A stretch of DNA of 64,000 bases from Steromphala cineraria (Eukaryota > Mollusca > Gastropoda > Trochida > Trochidae). The stretch is taken from assembly GCA_916613615.1 (NCBI GenBank), contig OU744723.1, positions 27,984,710-28,048,709 of the forward strand, read 5' to 3'. Of this stretch, positions 11,263 to 23,060 are shown one piece after another (position 1 is the stretch's first letter; each line of letters begins with the position of its first letter). A program made the position numbers and the translations under genes. The notes beneath the pieces are model-generated. The model ran no database searches. It was not told the origin of the DNA and saw only the letters and a list, made by a program, of their open reading frames with translations.

Positions 11263-13584
11263 ATAGTGTTTAAATAACGCTATCATTATAATGATATATT
11301 TGTCATGCTAATATTTGAATAACCCATGTAGAAGACTATATAAGTAACAAATGATTAACTATAATAGATAATACGACAAAAGAGAAGTCAGCAACACCTA
11401 CCAGGCGTTCACCGAGAAAACTAAGAAAGATTTATAGATAAGAAAACAAATTCAATATTTTAAAGGTTGAGTGAGCTTTTCAAGTCTGGAGTCACATATT
11501 TCAAAGTTGTAGATTGTGTTTTTGAGTTGCGGAGCACTGTTAATGAAAAAAATCATGGTAAGGCCAATTTTGTCAGTATTGTGACAGTTTGAGATATAAT
11601 GTCACGATAAAGATCGAAAAACGGACATGGACGGAAATCAAATGGACACGTTTTGGGACAATCATCTACAGAAAACGGAAACACATATTGGATTTGATAG
11701 CGTTTGATTGTTACTGCTGTTCATGTATTTGGCCGTGTCATTTTGGTATCTGTACGTACTTTAAGCCTCTGTTGAAAACTATGTATACATCATACATTTG
11801 GCCTTATGTGATTAATATGTGTGAATATCAATGTTTTATATTGCTGTTTAGATTTATAATTTGTGTAGGGTTATATCATGTTAGAATTTGCAATCGTAAT
11901 TAATCTACATGCATATGTAGGATTATTCATAGATTTGTAGCATGTCAGATATTAAGCGATTATGTTATCATTGCATACCCAGTAAATTGCTAATGATTAG
12001 CAATGGTGCATCTTTTTGAGAGTCTGTAACATAGATCACCGAAAGTGCAATTAAGACCCAATAATGGACGGGTTTATCATTTGCTGATCAACAAAAGAAT
12101 TAAAATTTCTTGCAGCTCGGCTGCTTTACATGGTTTGCTACTTTCAAATGTTTGTTAACAGTTGACATGTTAATTTTCTGAATATAAGGAATGAAGTCGT
12201 CTTAAACGTTAATATAATCGTTTATAACAAACGTTTGTATCTTAATTTATAATATCAAAAAGAAAACGCATGAGAATTTGATGATCCTTTAAAGGTTAAG
12301 TCCAGGCATGTAAATATATTTTACAATGGCTGAGCAAATGAAATTTGTTGATATTTACTATATATTTTTAAAAATATTTGCTACACTTAAACATTTACAT
12401 TATCTTTATAATAACTTGAGTTTCTATCATGAAATGCATGTGTATCATTCTTTGTTAATAGTAATTATTTCAATAAATAATGTATATAGAAGAAGCGTTT
12501 TGTCTGTCAAGATGATGAAATGGCCGCAGCGTGTTTGAGCGTACGGAGGCGTGTCAGTCTGGTTTGGCTAAGGCGGGAGGGGAAGTGAAGTGTTAAATGT
12601 TGTCTGATGCTATCTGGATACGCTCATTTCACGCTTTGGCTATTCTGTCTCAATGAAGTTTCAACAGTGCCAATCCGGGCCAAGACGTATTGCAAACACG
12701 GTTAGGTTAACAGAGATAAATCTCCCTCCAACAGCCAAACCGTGGTAAGACGCACAGACCAGCTGAGGTCAGGGAGTGCCAATCTGTGTATAACGTAGTC
12801 TGTCATCCAGAACCTAAAGCAAAATATTCAATTGACGACAAACATAGTCTAGAAAATTATAGCAAGTCTAGATGCCTTAGCTTCAGAAATCAAGGCATTG
12901 CTTGGGCTCCTTGTTGTTTTACTATTTGTAATTTTAGTAAAATGTTTTTGATAATGGAAAAACTTATTTCTGAGACTAAATGTTAGTCTATGTATAACGA
13001 TGTAGCATGACTCCCCTAATCAGCTGTTCCCGGATAAAGCATATTTTATGGTTTTAGACCCCACATCTATTATGTCCTCATTAACTAATTTACGGACCAT
13101 ATCACTTAGTCCTTTTCAACTTCCCTCGATACGCAGTACATCAGGCTTCACTGACATATAAGTTTGAAGCATGGAAATTAATTTACTGAGATACAAATAC
13201 ACGGACAATAGTTGTATTATTTTCACAAAATTAGCATCAAATACAAATTTGCACAATGTGTCAAAATCAATCACCCATAAATCGTCTAGTATGTGAGGTC
13301 TAAGAATTTAGAGCGTAAGCTTCCAACTAAAATATTATTCATTATCCATGGATACCATTGCTTCCTTGGGTAGTCACTCCAGCTGGAGATAATAGACGTG
13401 TCAAGTTCACAGTATGCATTAAAATTCCCGGCGCTTCTAGCCCAAATCACTCTCCCGGAGAGCGGCTGTCAGAGGCTCGTAAAGGTGATACGGCTGAGTA
13501 CGCTTTGGCTCTGCTCCAGGGAAATTACCCCGGCGCTGAGATAGCCCCAAATATGATACGTTTCAATCCGCATTGGACGCGGAT
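11263..13584. other. No recognisable gene
   Basis: AT-rich, with a GC-richer block at about 12515-12790 that resembles 4736-5060 in word usage but that I cannot identify. Open frames of 60-104 codons (for example 11589-11903 and 12326-12538) show no domain or splice structure. 13420-13585 is another GC-richer block, immediately before a LINE scrap. Confidence 0.5.
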
Positions 13585-13720
13585 AGGATATGGGATGGAC
13601 GCCAACGACAGTCAAGCTATGGGGAAGTTCAATACGTACTTATACGAGGATGAATAGCCTATGCAGAACATGTCATACATGTAGCTGAAAGATATTTCAA
13701 TGGACAAAAGGACAAGCCAA
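13585..13720 (+). mobile_element. Short fragment of the (TCTG)n LINE family
   Basis: Reads DMGWTPTTVKLWGSSIRTYT, then RMNSLCR, in the frame that matches DMGWTPTPVKLWGSAIRVYT at about 2909-2970 of the first LINE. The nucleotide words GTCAAGCTATGGGGAAGT and ATGAATAGCCT are shared. The longer open frame across 13358-13657 is a different frame and is not the LINE protein. Confidence 0.75.
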
Positions 13721-16700
13721 TTCAAAGCTTTCTGATCTTACTTTGTTATTTATATTTGAAGTTATTTTTATCAAACCGGTTAGATCCCGGCAATGTTTAT
13801 AGATAACCGGTAAGCTTTTAGGCCATTTAACAAATCCGCCATTGCCTTCGCCGAATTTAGTACAGAGCTGTGGAAGGAGATTTATGCAGAAGTTGGAAGT
13901 ATGATTACTGTTTAGGTTTGTAATTGCATGTTGTTGGTTTGCTACTGTATCCGCCGCATGAATAAGAAGAATGGAACTTTTAGTTTCCAAGTTTATAAAT
14001 TGTCATCGTGTCCTAGTTGTTGACAGTGTTGAGTCTGATGATTTAAGCATGACAACATGAGGTCAATTGTTCCATTGACTTCAGGCTAACTGAATGTTAT
14101 TGTTGTCACGGAAATAGAAATTCAATTGGTATTTTTTTCGTGTATCTTTTTGTTGCTCAATAAATAATTAAGTTCAATTCCAACAAATGTTAGAATTACT
14201 AGGTTTATCCCAACTATGGGCGTTGTAAATACATCACATAAATAGTTTTTACATTGCCTTTACAAGTAAACGTGTCTAAAGCTTCCATGTTTACATTAAA
14301 AAAATTATATTATTTCACAGTGAAAGAAAATGATAAACCAAACAGGCAAAACGTCTTACACGTGAAGGTTCAGATTGCACGTGCGTCGCCCCAACAACAT
14401 TGTACGTAATAAACGTCAATAACTATCAATGAACTCGTAAGAATACTAATTTTTAACACATGTTGTATGGTTACTGATACACAACATGAATGTTTAAATC
14501 ATTTTATGTATTTCAATATAACCTTAGGCATAAATTGTAAAGGATATATGATAGATAAACGATTTTGAAAACAGATGTAAATGAATATTAACCCTTTAAA
14601 TCTAAATTCTTTATCCTGTTAAGAAATAATCGCCAAAACGCATCATATTTATATTTATACATTCATGTGGACATCTGCTGTCTTTTGCTAGATACTTCAA
14701 TTTTCACGGGTTAGATTCGCTGATTTGTCAACAACAAAAATCTGAAAAAAATAAATATCTAAATTTCATAAATTATTTATGGTGCGAGTTGCATTTTTTA
14801 ATTTTTGAACAAAATGGGTGAAGAAATAAAGCGTTTTAGTCTTTCGAGGCAGATATGACATATATCGATGTAGTGCTCCAGATAACATTTTGACAAATTT
14901 GATACTTACTCTTACTCTTACCCTGTTTTGGCAGCAATTGAGTAAAGTAAAGATTTTGATAGTTTACCTAGTTAAATTGCACTCCTCTGATTTCGGGAGG
15001 TAGCGTATTTCATACGAGAAATAAGATTGTACTCTCACGACGTATCATATATTTCTCTGGATATAAACATTATCTCTATTATGTAATGATATAAATGATG
15101 CAAAAGCAATGAATATGTTTCTTGTTGTATTTTATTTATAACGAATGAATGAATATTGTTTCATCTGTTGAGCTTTAATGTTGTCATTGCAGACACAAGT
15201 TACACTCTCTACTCCTATTATGTTTTGTCTAATGTTGGCTTAGAAAAAATAATAATTAGTGATTTTGATTGTTAAGTGTGCTAGAACTGGTAGAGGGTAT
15301 ATCAACTGATGATTAACACAGTGTATTAACTAAATAATTAATAAGATTTGCTTTCACGAACTAACGTTGCTTTGGAGTATAAAGTAGCCCTATAACCCCT
15401 TATATTCCTCCTCCCAAGTAAAGACGATGCTTGACACTCATGTAGAGTGGATATCCATGCAATGTTCGAGTACGCTAAACTTAACAACCTACTCCGTACA
15501 GTAAGCAAGCTTTTTAATTCTTTGAGGTGTTCTGCGTGTGTGTATCTTTACACTCATTTTATATTCATTTTTCTAATGATGTTATTGCGCAAAATACGCA
15601 GATACGCTGCTAATCTTGAGCACTATAAAAATTGATATTTATGGATTTACAAAATGACTTATATTTATTATAATTGAATAAAAAAATGTGTTTAAAGTGG
15701 ATTTAATTATTCGAAAGATCAAACATTGGGTGGTGTACTTCTTTAGAGATACAGTACAACAAATGTCACTATTGGAACATCGAACTATTTTTTTTTCAAA
15801 ATCTGAATATAAATTAAAATTATTTTTAAACATTATACTGAAACAATGCTGACAATATCTAAATACAAGACGTTCGAAAAACGAATAAAACTTGTGCTAA
15901 TTGATCTGTAGTCGATCAGTCAGTGATGATTTTATAAATACCGCCAATCTGTTGAATATGAACTATGTTCATAACACACAATGAAACGTTACAAAAATCG
16001 AAGGCGTGGAAAAAATTTAATTGATTTTACCAATCTGCAACTGCAAATGCATTATTTTTCCAAAACTTTGCTAGTTCCAACTGTTTCTCGCTAATCGTAA
16101 TGCATCACCGCGAGTGTTGTGGGCTTTCTCCCTGCCATGTACTAACAGCCGTTGAAAGAGGGAAATACTCGTGAAAGCGGCGTAAAACCCAATCTAATCT
16201 CACCTCAACTTATTTACATTCCTCACATTTTACTCGTTAAAGTAATTTTTTTTTGGCGCTCACTCCTTAGGAAATTTAGAATCATCAAATATAAGATTTA
16301 AACAATCAATAATCAAGTACACATACCATATAGATAAACCATAGCCTCCTCATATACAATAGGCTAAAGGAGAGTCAAGGGCCACCTTCGCAGAGTCCTC
16401 CCAATCCCCAACTCGCACCACTCAAAAACTACATATTGACATCTACAATAACTGGCCGTCGATTCTATATTAGCTGTCATACTTACTAGAAACCGACAAA
16501 TTATGTCCATAATGTACTTACTTTCCCGAATAAAACACGTCGATTTGTCAATCCCATACGAAAATTACGAAACACATGTTCCGTCAGACAGAAACCCCAG
16601 GCGGCCATGACGTCACAACAAGGGCTTGAATGCTCTTACTCTCTCTTATTGGTCAAAGAGAATAAGGAATATGTAAACATATGCACGGATATATATTTTA

Positions 16701-16973
16701 TCTACATTTTATGTGTACTCGATTATTGATTGTATAAACATTAAATTTGATTATTCTCAATTTCCTGTGGCTCATTCATCGGACACGCTCGTAAGTTTGC
16801 CCATGCACGTGTATTTGCATTGTTTCTTAGCTCTGCCCGTTAAATAAAATGTTTAAGTTTTATGCTAACTAACGTGTTATTTTACTAACATTTATATAAA
16901 AGGGCTGAGTTATATATTGTAGGGATACATATTCGAATCTAGACTCACGCAGTTTGGAACTATATTTTCACAT
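13721..16973. other. No recognisable gene
   Basis: AT-rich intergenic DNA. Frames of 60-100 codons at 13697-13990 (-), 15447-15635 and 15639-15833 have no recognisable motifs. I see no RNA gene or long repeat here. Confidence 0.5.
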
Positions 16974-17353
16974 TCTAGAGATCATTCTCTCTACACAGAG
17001 GCAGATCAAGTCATGAAATGTTGATACAGCCTCTGTTCTATTACGCCGACTTTGTGGGCTAGAATGGGAGATGCCTGATTGGCGTCAATCAAAGTGATTG
17101 TGAAATCAGCGACGCTGTTCTAAAATCATCCTTTTGGCCACCGAATCATGGCAAATGCATTGTGATATGAAGTAACCTTTCCATGCGAGAAGCGTTGTCA
17201 TTAATTTTGCTAAAGAAATTCAAATGGATTGTGGTCCAAATTTTGTCTGTCAGGGGAAACTACCGGAACCCACGGATTTCGGCGTAATATAACAGAGGCT
17301 GTATCAACATTTCTTGACTTGATCTGCCTCTGTGGGTAGAGAATATCTAGAGG
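16974..17353. mobile_element. MITE-like element with about 75-bp terminal inverted repeats
   Basis: The left arm at about 16974-17048 (TCTAGAGAT, CACAGAGGCAGATCAAGTCA, TGTTGATACAGCCTCTGTT, TTACGCCG) is repeated in reverse complement at about 17279-17353 with only a few mismatches. The roughly 230-bp centre has no open frame. No clear target duplication was visible. This is a non-autonomous DNA element or fold-back just upstream of the esterase-like gene. Confidence 0.8.
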
Positions 17354-17741
17354 TTTCAGGTTTGCCATTTTATAGCATTAACCTTTCTATTACTGGAGAC
17401 ATTTGAAAATTAACCCTCACGACTGGACCTGTTTTTGAATAGAGGATTCTCGAGAACTGTCCACTGTTCAGACAAGAAAGGGACGTCACCACCATGGACA
17501 CACCCGTATGATATGTGATATATGGTTACATGTGCAACCATCAGTGATGTAAACATGTTACCTGTTTGACATGCAATAGGTGACTATGTGCATTGACAAA
17601 CTCTAGAATTAGTTTACTTTCACTAAATCCACTTACAGCTGAAAACCATTTATATTTCGGACTTACTTTCGACAAATGAAAACTATTAATAACATTTCCA
17701 TTTTTTATTTCAGAAAATCAAAGATATTAAATGCCAAGAAC

Positions 17742-20263
17742 ATGCTTGTAAAGCTACCGAAGAAAACCATTTTGGGGATATTAGCAGTTTTCATTCTTTG
17801 TGCTGTTGTGTACAACACTCCCCGTGGTAAACCCCTTGTTCCTCCTACGCCGAAAACTGATATAATCAAGACGTTCAGTGTTAAAGCGAGTGAGCCTCTT
17901 CACAACCATAACACGTGTCCTGGTGTCCTGACGGCCATGATGAAGGGGAAATGGAAAACAAGACCTCTTACTAAACAGGAACATGACGAAATAAAGACAT
18001 TTCTTAAACATACCCACTCGGGATATGACCTACCTCAAAACTACCAAAGACGTGACGGTCTATGTGGCAACGTTACGTATTCGAAATCAAGGAACTACCG
18101 AGCCCTTTGTAATCCTGAAGGTGCAACTCCTTGCTGCTTTCACAACAAATGTGTGTCTAAAAGAGCAGAGGAATGTACGTGTAAGGGCTGCTACGACATG
18201 AGGATTGGGAAACATGCAGAATATTCAAAATGGACTCCGTCACATCCGGGATGTACATACCATGAACACACCTCAGAAGAAGCATGTAAAATCCTTGATG
18301 GCATGAACATCGCATTTGTGGGAGATTCTCTCATTCGACATGTCTATACAGCCTTGCTCCTGTTGGCTACTGGAAACATGAAGGACGGAGCTGTTAGCCC
18401 TGGTACAGATGATGGTGAGATAATTTACAGTATAATTACAAAAAATAACAACTTTGTCCCTTTATTTCAGCATTGACTTAATTAATTTGAATCATTCTCT
18501 CTTTTGAAAACAGTATTATTGTTTCTAAGTTATCAAAAAGGTTGCCTTAAATTTAATCTTAGACTACAGGACTAGAGTTTGCAGCAGATGGATTGTGCGA
18601 AGAAAGACAGGTAGTTGGACAATCTGCTACGTTGATATCAAAGTGTACGAATTAGCTATCGATCTTCCTAAATAGTAATTTAAAGCATAAAAAACAACAT
18701 CTACCTTAGCTGCTTTGATAATAAAGGTCCCCATCGTGAGACACGTAAGACAATAGACAGCATTGCTTGCCACTAACATGGCAATGTCCCCTGCCGTTAT
18801 TGGGTACACGGGTTCCTGAGATATCACGTTAACAAGAATCCGTTAACCACAATGGATTTCGACCATACCATCTTCTAATGTGATGCCTCATGAAGATAAT
18901 GCCCACAGAGCACACTTAACTCAGCACCCCTCACCCCTCACCCCTCACCCCTCATTAGCAAAATGTGCCGTATACAAACAAGACATTGAGTTAGTAAAAG
19001 TTATCCTACAATATAATAAAGTCTTATTCTAGCAGTTTAGGGAAGATAGCACATCTATATAACGTCTTGTTTCTTATTTTCAATCGTATTAAAAATGGGT
19101 TATGTGTACATGCTACTGTACTGTGCGAACATACTTTTGAAGACAGCTCTAGTATCTGTCGTTAGTCAAAAGTCGTACATTTTCAGCGCTATAAACATTC
19201 AAAATCACAAATTATAAATAACCCAATGTCAATTAAAGTCGAATCCTATATATATCAACATTCCAAAATCTTACGAGTAAAACATGCTTTATAATATTCA
19301 TAACATACCTGTCAATAGTTGACATTAGTGATGACATTTCAACAACCGTTTCTTAGTTTGCAAGATGAAAGTCTACATAAATGTTGTTTTTTTATAACAA
19401 GTACAGGGTCAAACGATCATTTGGTAAGACTTCAGTACCATTGCAACTTCAGCTGAATTTCTTCCAAATTCTGTCAAAATTAAAACTCTTTCTTTCATAA
19501 AAATGTCCACATTATGTATGTCAAGATCTAGAGTGATTATAGTAACGTTACCACAGCACCGCAGTTTAGTTTTAAATATAGAGGGTGCTTATTTTCCCCT
19601 TTTGTTTACATCCATCTAACGCTATTTCCAGTGGCATGAGGCCCTATCCTAACAAAGTCAATAAAACTCTCATGATTTCTACTATTCTATATTGCAGACT
19701 CAAGACAACATTGCGAGGGGATGTATATGTTCACAGAGAAACTATGTCGCATGATTCTAAACCGATCAACCAATGCTTGTGACGGGAAAGTCAAACTATC
19801 TTTTCAAGCATATTTTGTTGCTAGACATGGACCTAAATTGTACAATGTTGCAAAAAAAGCTTCCTTTCTATTCGTCGGGATCGGCGTTCATGGTAACTAC
19901 AATCACAAGATGGTACAAAACCTATATTTAAAGCCAGTGTTGTCATTTTTGAATAAAAGTAAAAAGAATGAACCTCATCTTCTATGGGTTTCACCTCATT
20001 CTTCTGGCGTATTGAAATCACCGAAATACACGAAGCAAACAGACGAAAACGTTCAAAGATTTAACAGAGAAATGAAGAACTTTCTAAAACTATGGAATGT
20101 ACCAATCTTTGATACATATCAACTGACGAAAGGAATGATTAGCTTTGATGGACTGCACTATGGAATGGGGATGAACATTGCAAAGGCAAACCTGTTGCTA
20201 AGTTATATTAAAGAACAAAAGGCAAAACATAATATTAAAACAAAAATAATTAGGGATATATGA
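17742..20263 (+). CDS. Type II membrane protein with SGNH/PC-esterase-like fold, two coding exons
   Basis: Predicted join 17742-18414 and 19698-20263, about 412 residues. The donor G|GTGAGA at 18415 and the acceptor TATTGCAG ending at 19697 join in phase 1 to read GTDDD-SRQHCEG. I start at the ATG at 17742 because TTTTTTATTTCAG ending at 17713 looks like an acceptor of an upstream non-coding exon, so the earlier ATG at 17676 would be intronic. Residues 9-24 (TILGILAVFILCAVVY) form one membrane segment behind a basic N-terminus, suggesting a type II Golgi or secretory topology. A Cys-rich module spans about 108-151. FVGDSLIRH (Ser196), GVHGNYN (Asn291) and FDGLHYG (Asp375, His378) fit SGNH blocks I, III and V. 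Substrate unknown; glycan O-acyl esterase or acyltransferase activity is a family-level inference. No frame damage was seen. Confidence 0.8.
18924..18953 (+). repeat. (CACCCCT)n microsatellite in the intron
   Basis: About four copies of the heptamer CACCCCT lie inside the 1283-bp intron of the esterase-like gene. The rest of the intron (18415-19697) shows no gene. Confidence 0.85.
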
Positions 20264-20389
20264 TGATTGTGAAGTTATGAATACTGATAAATTCCTTCAT
20301 TAAAGGCACTCTGGGCCAAAGCCCTTTCCCGATAATTGACCGCAGCCGATGAGCCGGTTACGTAATGGATTTTACATTTGATGGGTGTT

Positions 20390-21380
20390 TTGGTGGATTT
20401 TCTCAAAAAAGTGTTCCCAGCTTAAGCTACATAACCCTAGTTTCATAGCGTTTGAGTACATTCTCTTGACATCTCTTTGGTGTTCTTTGTCAGAGTATGT
20501 TGGTGTTGAGTTGATAATTGCTTGGGTTATGAATAGAATGATCCTATCCACTACACTGTTGGTGTGTTTTGATTTTGGTTGTGCCTTAGTGTTTCTACGA
20601 TTAAGTGTTTCCCTAAGGTCCTGTTGTCTTTGTTGTTGTGACTTTTTGGTTATGCATTTTTGGGAATTGTGAGGGTATGCGTGTTATTTCCTCATCATTG
20701 GTGGTAGATATTTTCTGATTTGTTTTGTTTTTTGTTTTTGCAAACTTTGTTTTGTTGCTCTGATTCCTTGTGGGTAGACCTTATGTCTTTAAGGAGTTTT
20801 TCTTCAACTTTTTTCAGTGTTTCCTCTAATCTTTTGTATTTTTCTTCAGAGTTGTGTACGTGTTGTCTTGGGACTAGAGTAGAGTAAAGAATTTCTTCAT
20901 TGATTGGTGATTGTGTGGGTAAAGAGTGATTTCAGGGGTTGAATGTTACAGATTGGTTGTAATCCTCTTTGGTTGTTTTGTTGGTTTTGTTGTCAGTTGT
21001 TTGAAAATGATGTTTGTTGAGTTGTTGTAACTGCTTCAATCTATAGGGACATTTTCGTGACAGTGCACTGTGTCATGCCTGCCTGTTACCACAATACATT
21101 TTGTATCTGCATGTGTCAAAGTCGTGCCCCGAGTGGTGACATTTAGAGCAGTGTTTGGCATTTTTGCAATTTACTGTTGTGTGGTTATATTCAAAACATT
21201 TGGTACAGAAGGTGGGTTGTTTTAGGAATGGTTCTACTTTCATTTCTAGTATACCCGCGAAAGTGATGTAGTGGTGTACCCTTTAAGGTCAAAATTACTG
21301 TTGGTGTATTTTCCTCCTGTTTTTTTTTATTCTTTTGACCTGCAGTATTTTGATACTGTTGTATTTGTTTGCATAATTAG
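20390..21380 (-). pseudogene. I-like LINE ORF1 (gag), C-terminal part with CCHC knuckles
   Basis: Read on the - strand: FDLKGTPLHHFRGYTR, then FCTKCFEYNHTTVNC and HCSKCHHSGHDFDTC, two exact C-x2-C-x4-H-x4-C knuckles, then a degenerate third (CGNRQA-stop-HSALSRKCP). A Lys/Glu-rich tail follows (EETLKKVEEKLLKDIR near 20800). Three consecutive knuckles in ORF1 are usual for I- and Jockey-type LINEs, where the protein packages the element RNA. The TGA in the third knuckle and later frame breaks show decay. The upstream end (near 21380) is cut by a hairpin-ended element, and the N-terminal part resumes beyond it. Confidence 0.8.
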
Positions 21381-21424
21381 CAGCCCCGACTTAGTCGGGG
21401 CTGCTATCAGTATTTGTGCAGTTT

Positions 21425-21473
<49 letters not shown>

Positions 21474-21482
21474 GTCCGCCGC
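21425..21482 (+). repeat. (CCG)n trinucleotide tract
   Basis: About 18 CCG units with one interruption (CGTCCG) near the end. It gives poly-Ala or poly-Arg in spurious frames. Confidence 0.95.
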
Positions 21483-21586
21483 GCTCATACTAATGGCTAT
21501 AACTTTTTTCTACTAAGCTTTCCAGAACTTGTATTTATAACTTACTGCTTATACCTCGGGGGAACGATTTTGACATGTTCATCTTC

Positions 21587-22755
21587 AAGGTCAAAGGTCA
21601 AGGTCACGAGCTATAAAATCACTAAAAAATTCCTTGTAAACGCGATAACTTGAAAAGTTTTTGTGCTATGAAGCTCTAACTTGATATATAACATCCTTGG
21701 AAGAGTAAAAAATTTTGAAAAGGTTTTCGCTACAATCTGTCCAAGGTCAAGGTCACAGCGAGGTCATTACTTTAGCATGGTTTTGCGAAAATGCTTTATT
21801 TTAACTATGAACACTTGTAATCAATAGATGATTGTTATACTCAATGAAGAGTGTTCATTGATTGTGTAACCTTGAAGGTCAAAGGTCAAGGTCATGAGAT
21901 TTGTGTTATTGCAATGTGCAACTAATTTGGATATAACTTGATCTCATTAAGCTTTTCAGAACTCATAAACATGTATAAGTGTCCATACCTCTGGGGACTT
22001 AGAATGACATGTTCTCTTTCAAGGTCAAAGGTCAAGGTCACGAGCAATAAAATCACTAAAAAATTCCTTGTAAACGCGATAACTTGAAAAGTTTTTGTGC
22101 TATGAAGCTCTAACTTGATATGTAACATCCTTGGAAGAGTAAAAAATTTTGAAAAGGTTTTCGCTACAATCTGTCCAAGGTCAAGGTCACAGCAAGGTCA
22201 TGACTTTAGCATGGTTTTGCGAAAATGCTTTATTTTAACTATGAACACTTTTAAGCAATAGATGATTGTTATACTCATTGAAAAGTGTTCATTGATTGTG
22301 TAACCATGAAGGTCAAAGGTCAAGGTCATGAGTTTTGTGTTATTACAATGTGGAACTAATATGGATATAACTTAATCCAATTCAGTTTTTCAGAACTTAT
22401 AAAGATGTATAATTGTTTACACCTCTGGGGACTTACAATGACATGGTCACATTCAAGATCAAAGGTCAAGGTCACGAGCTATAAAATCACTTAAAAATTA
22501 TTTGTAAACGCGATAACTTGAAAAGTTTTTGTGCTATGAAGTTTGAAATTTTGTATGTATTATCTCTTGAGAAGTACAAAATTTTGGAAAGGTTTTGGGT
22601 ATGAAGTGTCAAAGGTCAAGGTCACAGCAAGGTCAACAAATATTGAGAAAATGGATTATTTTTACTTTTACCTCTTTAATTTGTTACATTAATGTTATAT
22701 TCAATGAAATGTATTCATTGATTGCATGACCTTGAGTGTCAAAGGTCAAGGTCAC
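21587..22755 (+). promoter_or_regulatory. Nine clusters of AGGTCA half-sites (nuclear-receptor-like)
   Basis: AAGGTCAAAGGTCAAGGTCA and close variants occur at about 21587, 21742, 21876, 22020, 22177, 22310, 22455, 22607 and 22737. Each includes TCAAGGTCA, the extended half-site bound by monomeric receptors such as ERR and FTZ-F1/SF-1 families. Many also form an AGGTCA direct repeat with 1-bp spacing, a known RXR/HNF4-type arrangement. This is motif matching only; binding is not shown. Confidence 0.5.
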
Positions 22756-22855
22756 AAGAAAATGCCCAATATGCTGAGGCTTGTAGAAGGCGGAACAGGG
22801 TAAGGCGAAAACCCCAAGTTGCGGGGCTGCTCTGTTTTTGCGGTGTCCCGCAAAC

Positions 22856-23060
22856 ACTAATCTAGTTCTTACAATGTTTCAGATCTTCGTCTGTTCTGCT
22901 TTTGCAGATTTTAATAACTCCCTTTGTTTGCTTTTCCCAATTGGGAGTGCTGTATTTTGTGAGTTGTGATAAGGAAACCTTTACCACATTTGATGATTTT
23001 GTTTTGTCGGGGTGTGCGCCTTGGGGTGATTTTATAAATTGTAAATAAATAAAGAGTGGT
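22856..23060 (-). pseudogene. I-like LINE ORF1 N-terminal part
   Basis: Read on the - strand, an open stretch contains KSPQGAHPDKTKSSNVVKVS, LSQLTKYSTPNWEKQTKGV and ICKSRTDEDLKHCKN, then runs into the hairpin-ended element at about 22855. Its composition and position fit the start of the gag-like ORF1 whose C-terminal part lies at 20390-21380. No convincing ATG is in frame. Confidence 0.6.

Larger units (their letters stand above)
21381..22855. mobile_element. Hairpin-ended non-autonomous element with 434-bp internal tandem repeats
   Basis: The left tip GCAGCCCCGACTTAGTCGG continues into GGGCTGC, a palindrome at about 21380-21405. The right tip has GCGGGGCTGC at about 22817 and CCCGCAAACAC near 22848. 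Inside, AAAATCACT.AAAAATT with CGCGATAACTTGAAAAG recurs at about 21612, 22046 and 22480, a period of 434 bp over roughly three copies. A (CCG)n tract sits just inside the left tip. The element interrupts the I-like LINE ORF1, whose two halves flank it on the - strand. No long ORF is present. The class is uncertain; it resembles non-autonomous rolling-circle (Helentron-like) or hairpin-ended elements of molluscs. Confidence 0.75.

Noticed and set aside
11589..11903. 104-residue hydrophobic protein gene
   Set aside because: No recognisable domain, no splice or promoter support, and AT-rich composition that readily gives such frames.
13358..13657. 99-residue protein gene
   Set aside because: Its last third is a LINE fragment read in the wrong frame. 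The rest has no domain or splice context.
17676..17741. Upstream ATG as start of the esterase-like protein
   Set aside because: A polypyrimidine tract and AG end at 17713 between the two ATGs, so the first ATG is probably intronic. It would also add a long N-terminus before the membrane anchor.
18924..18953. Interstitial telomere repeat
   Set aside because: The heptamer CACCCCT is not the metazoan TTAGGG repeat and there are only about four units.
21271..21653. Poly-Ala and poly-Arg proteins
   Set aside because: Entirely due to the (CCG)n tract inside a non-coding element.
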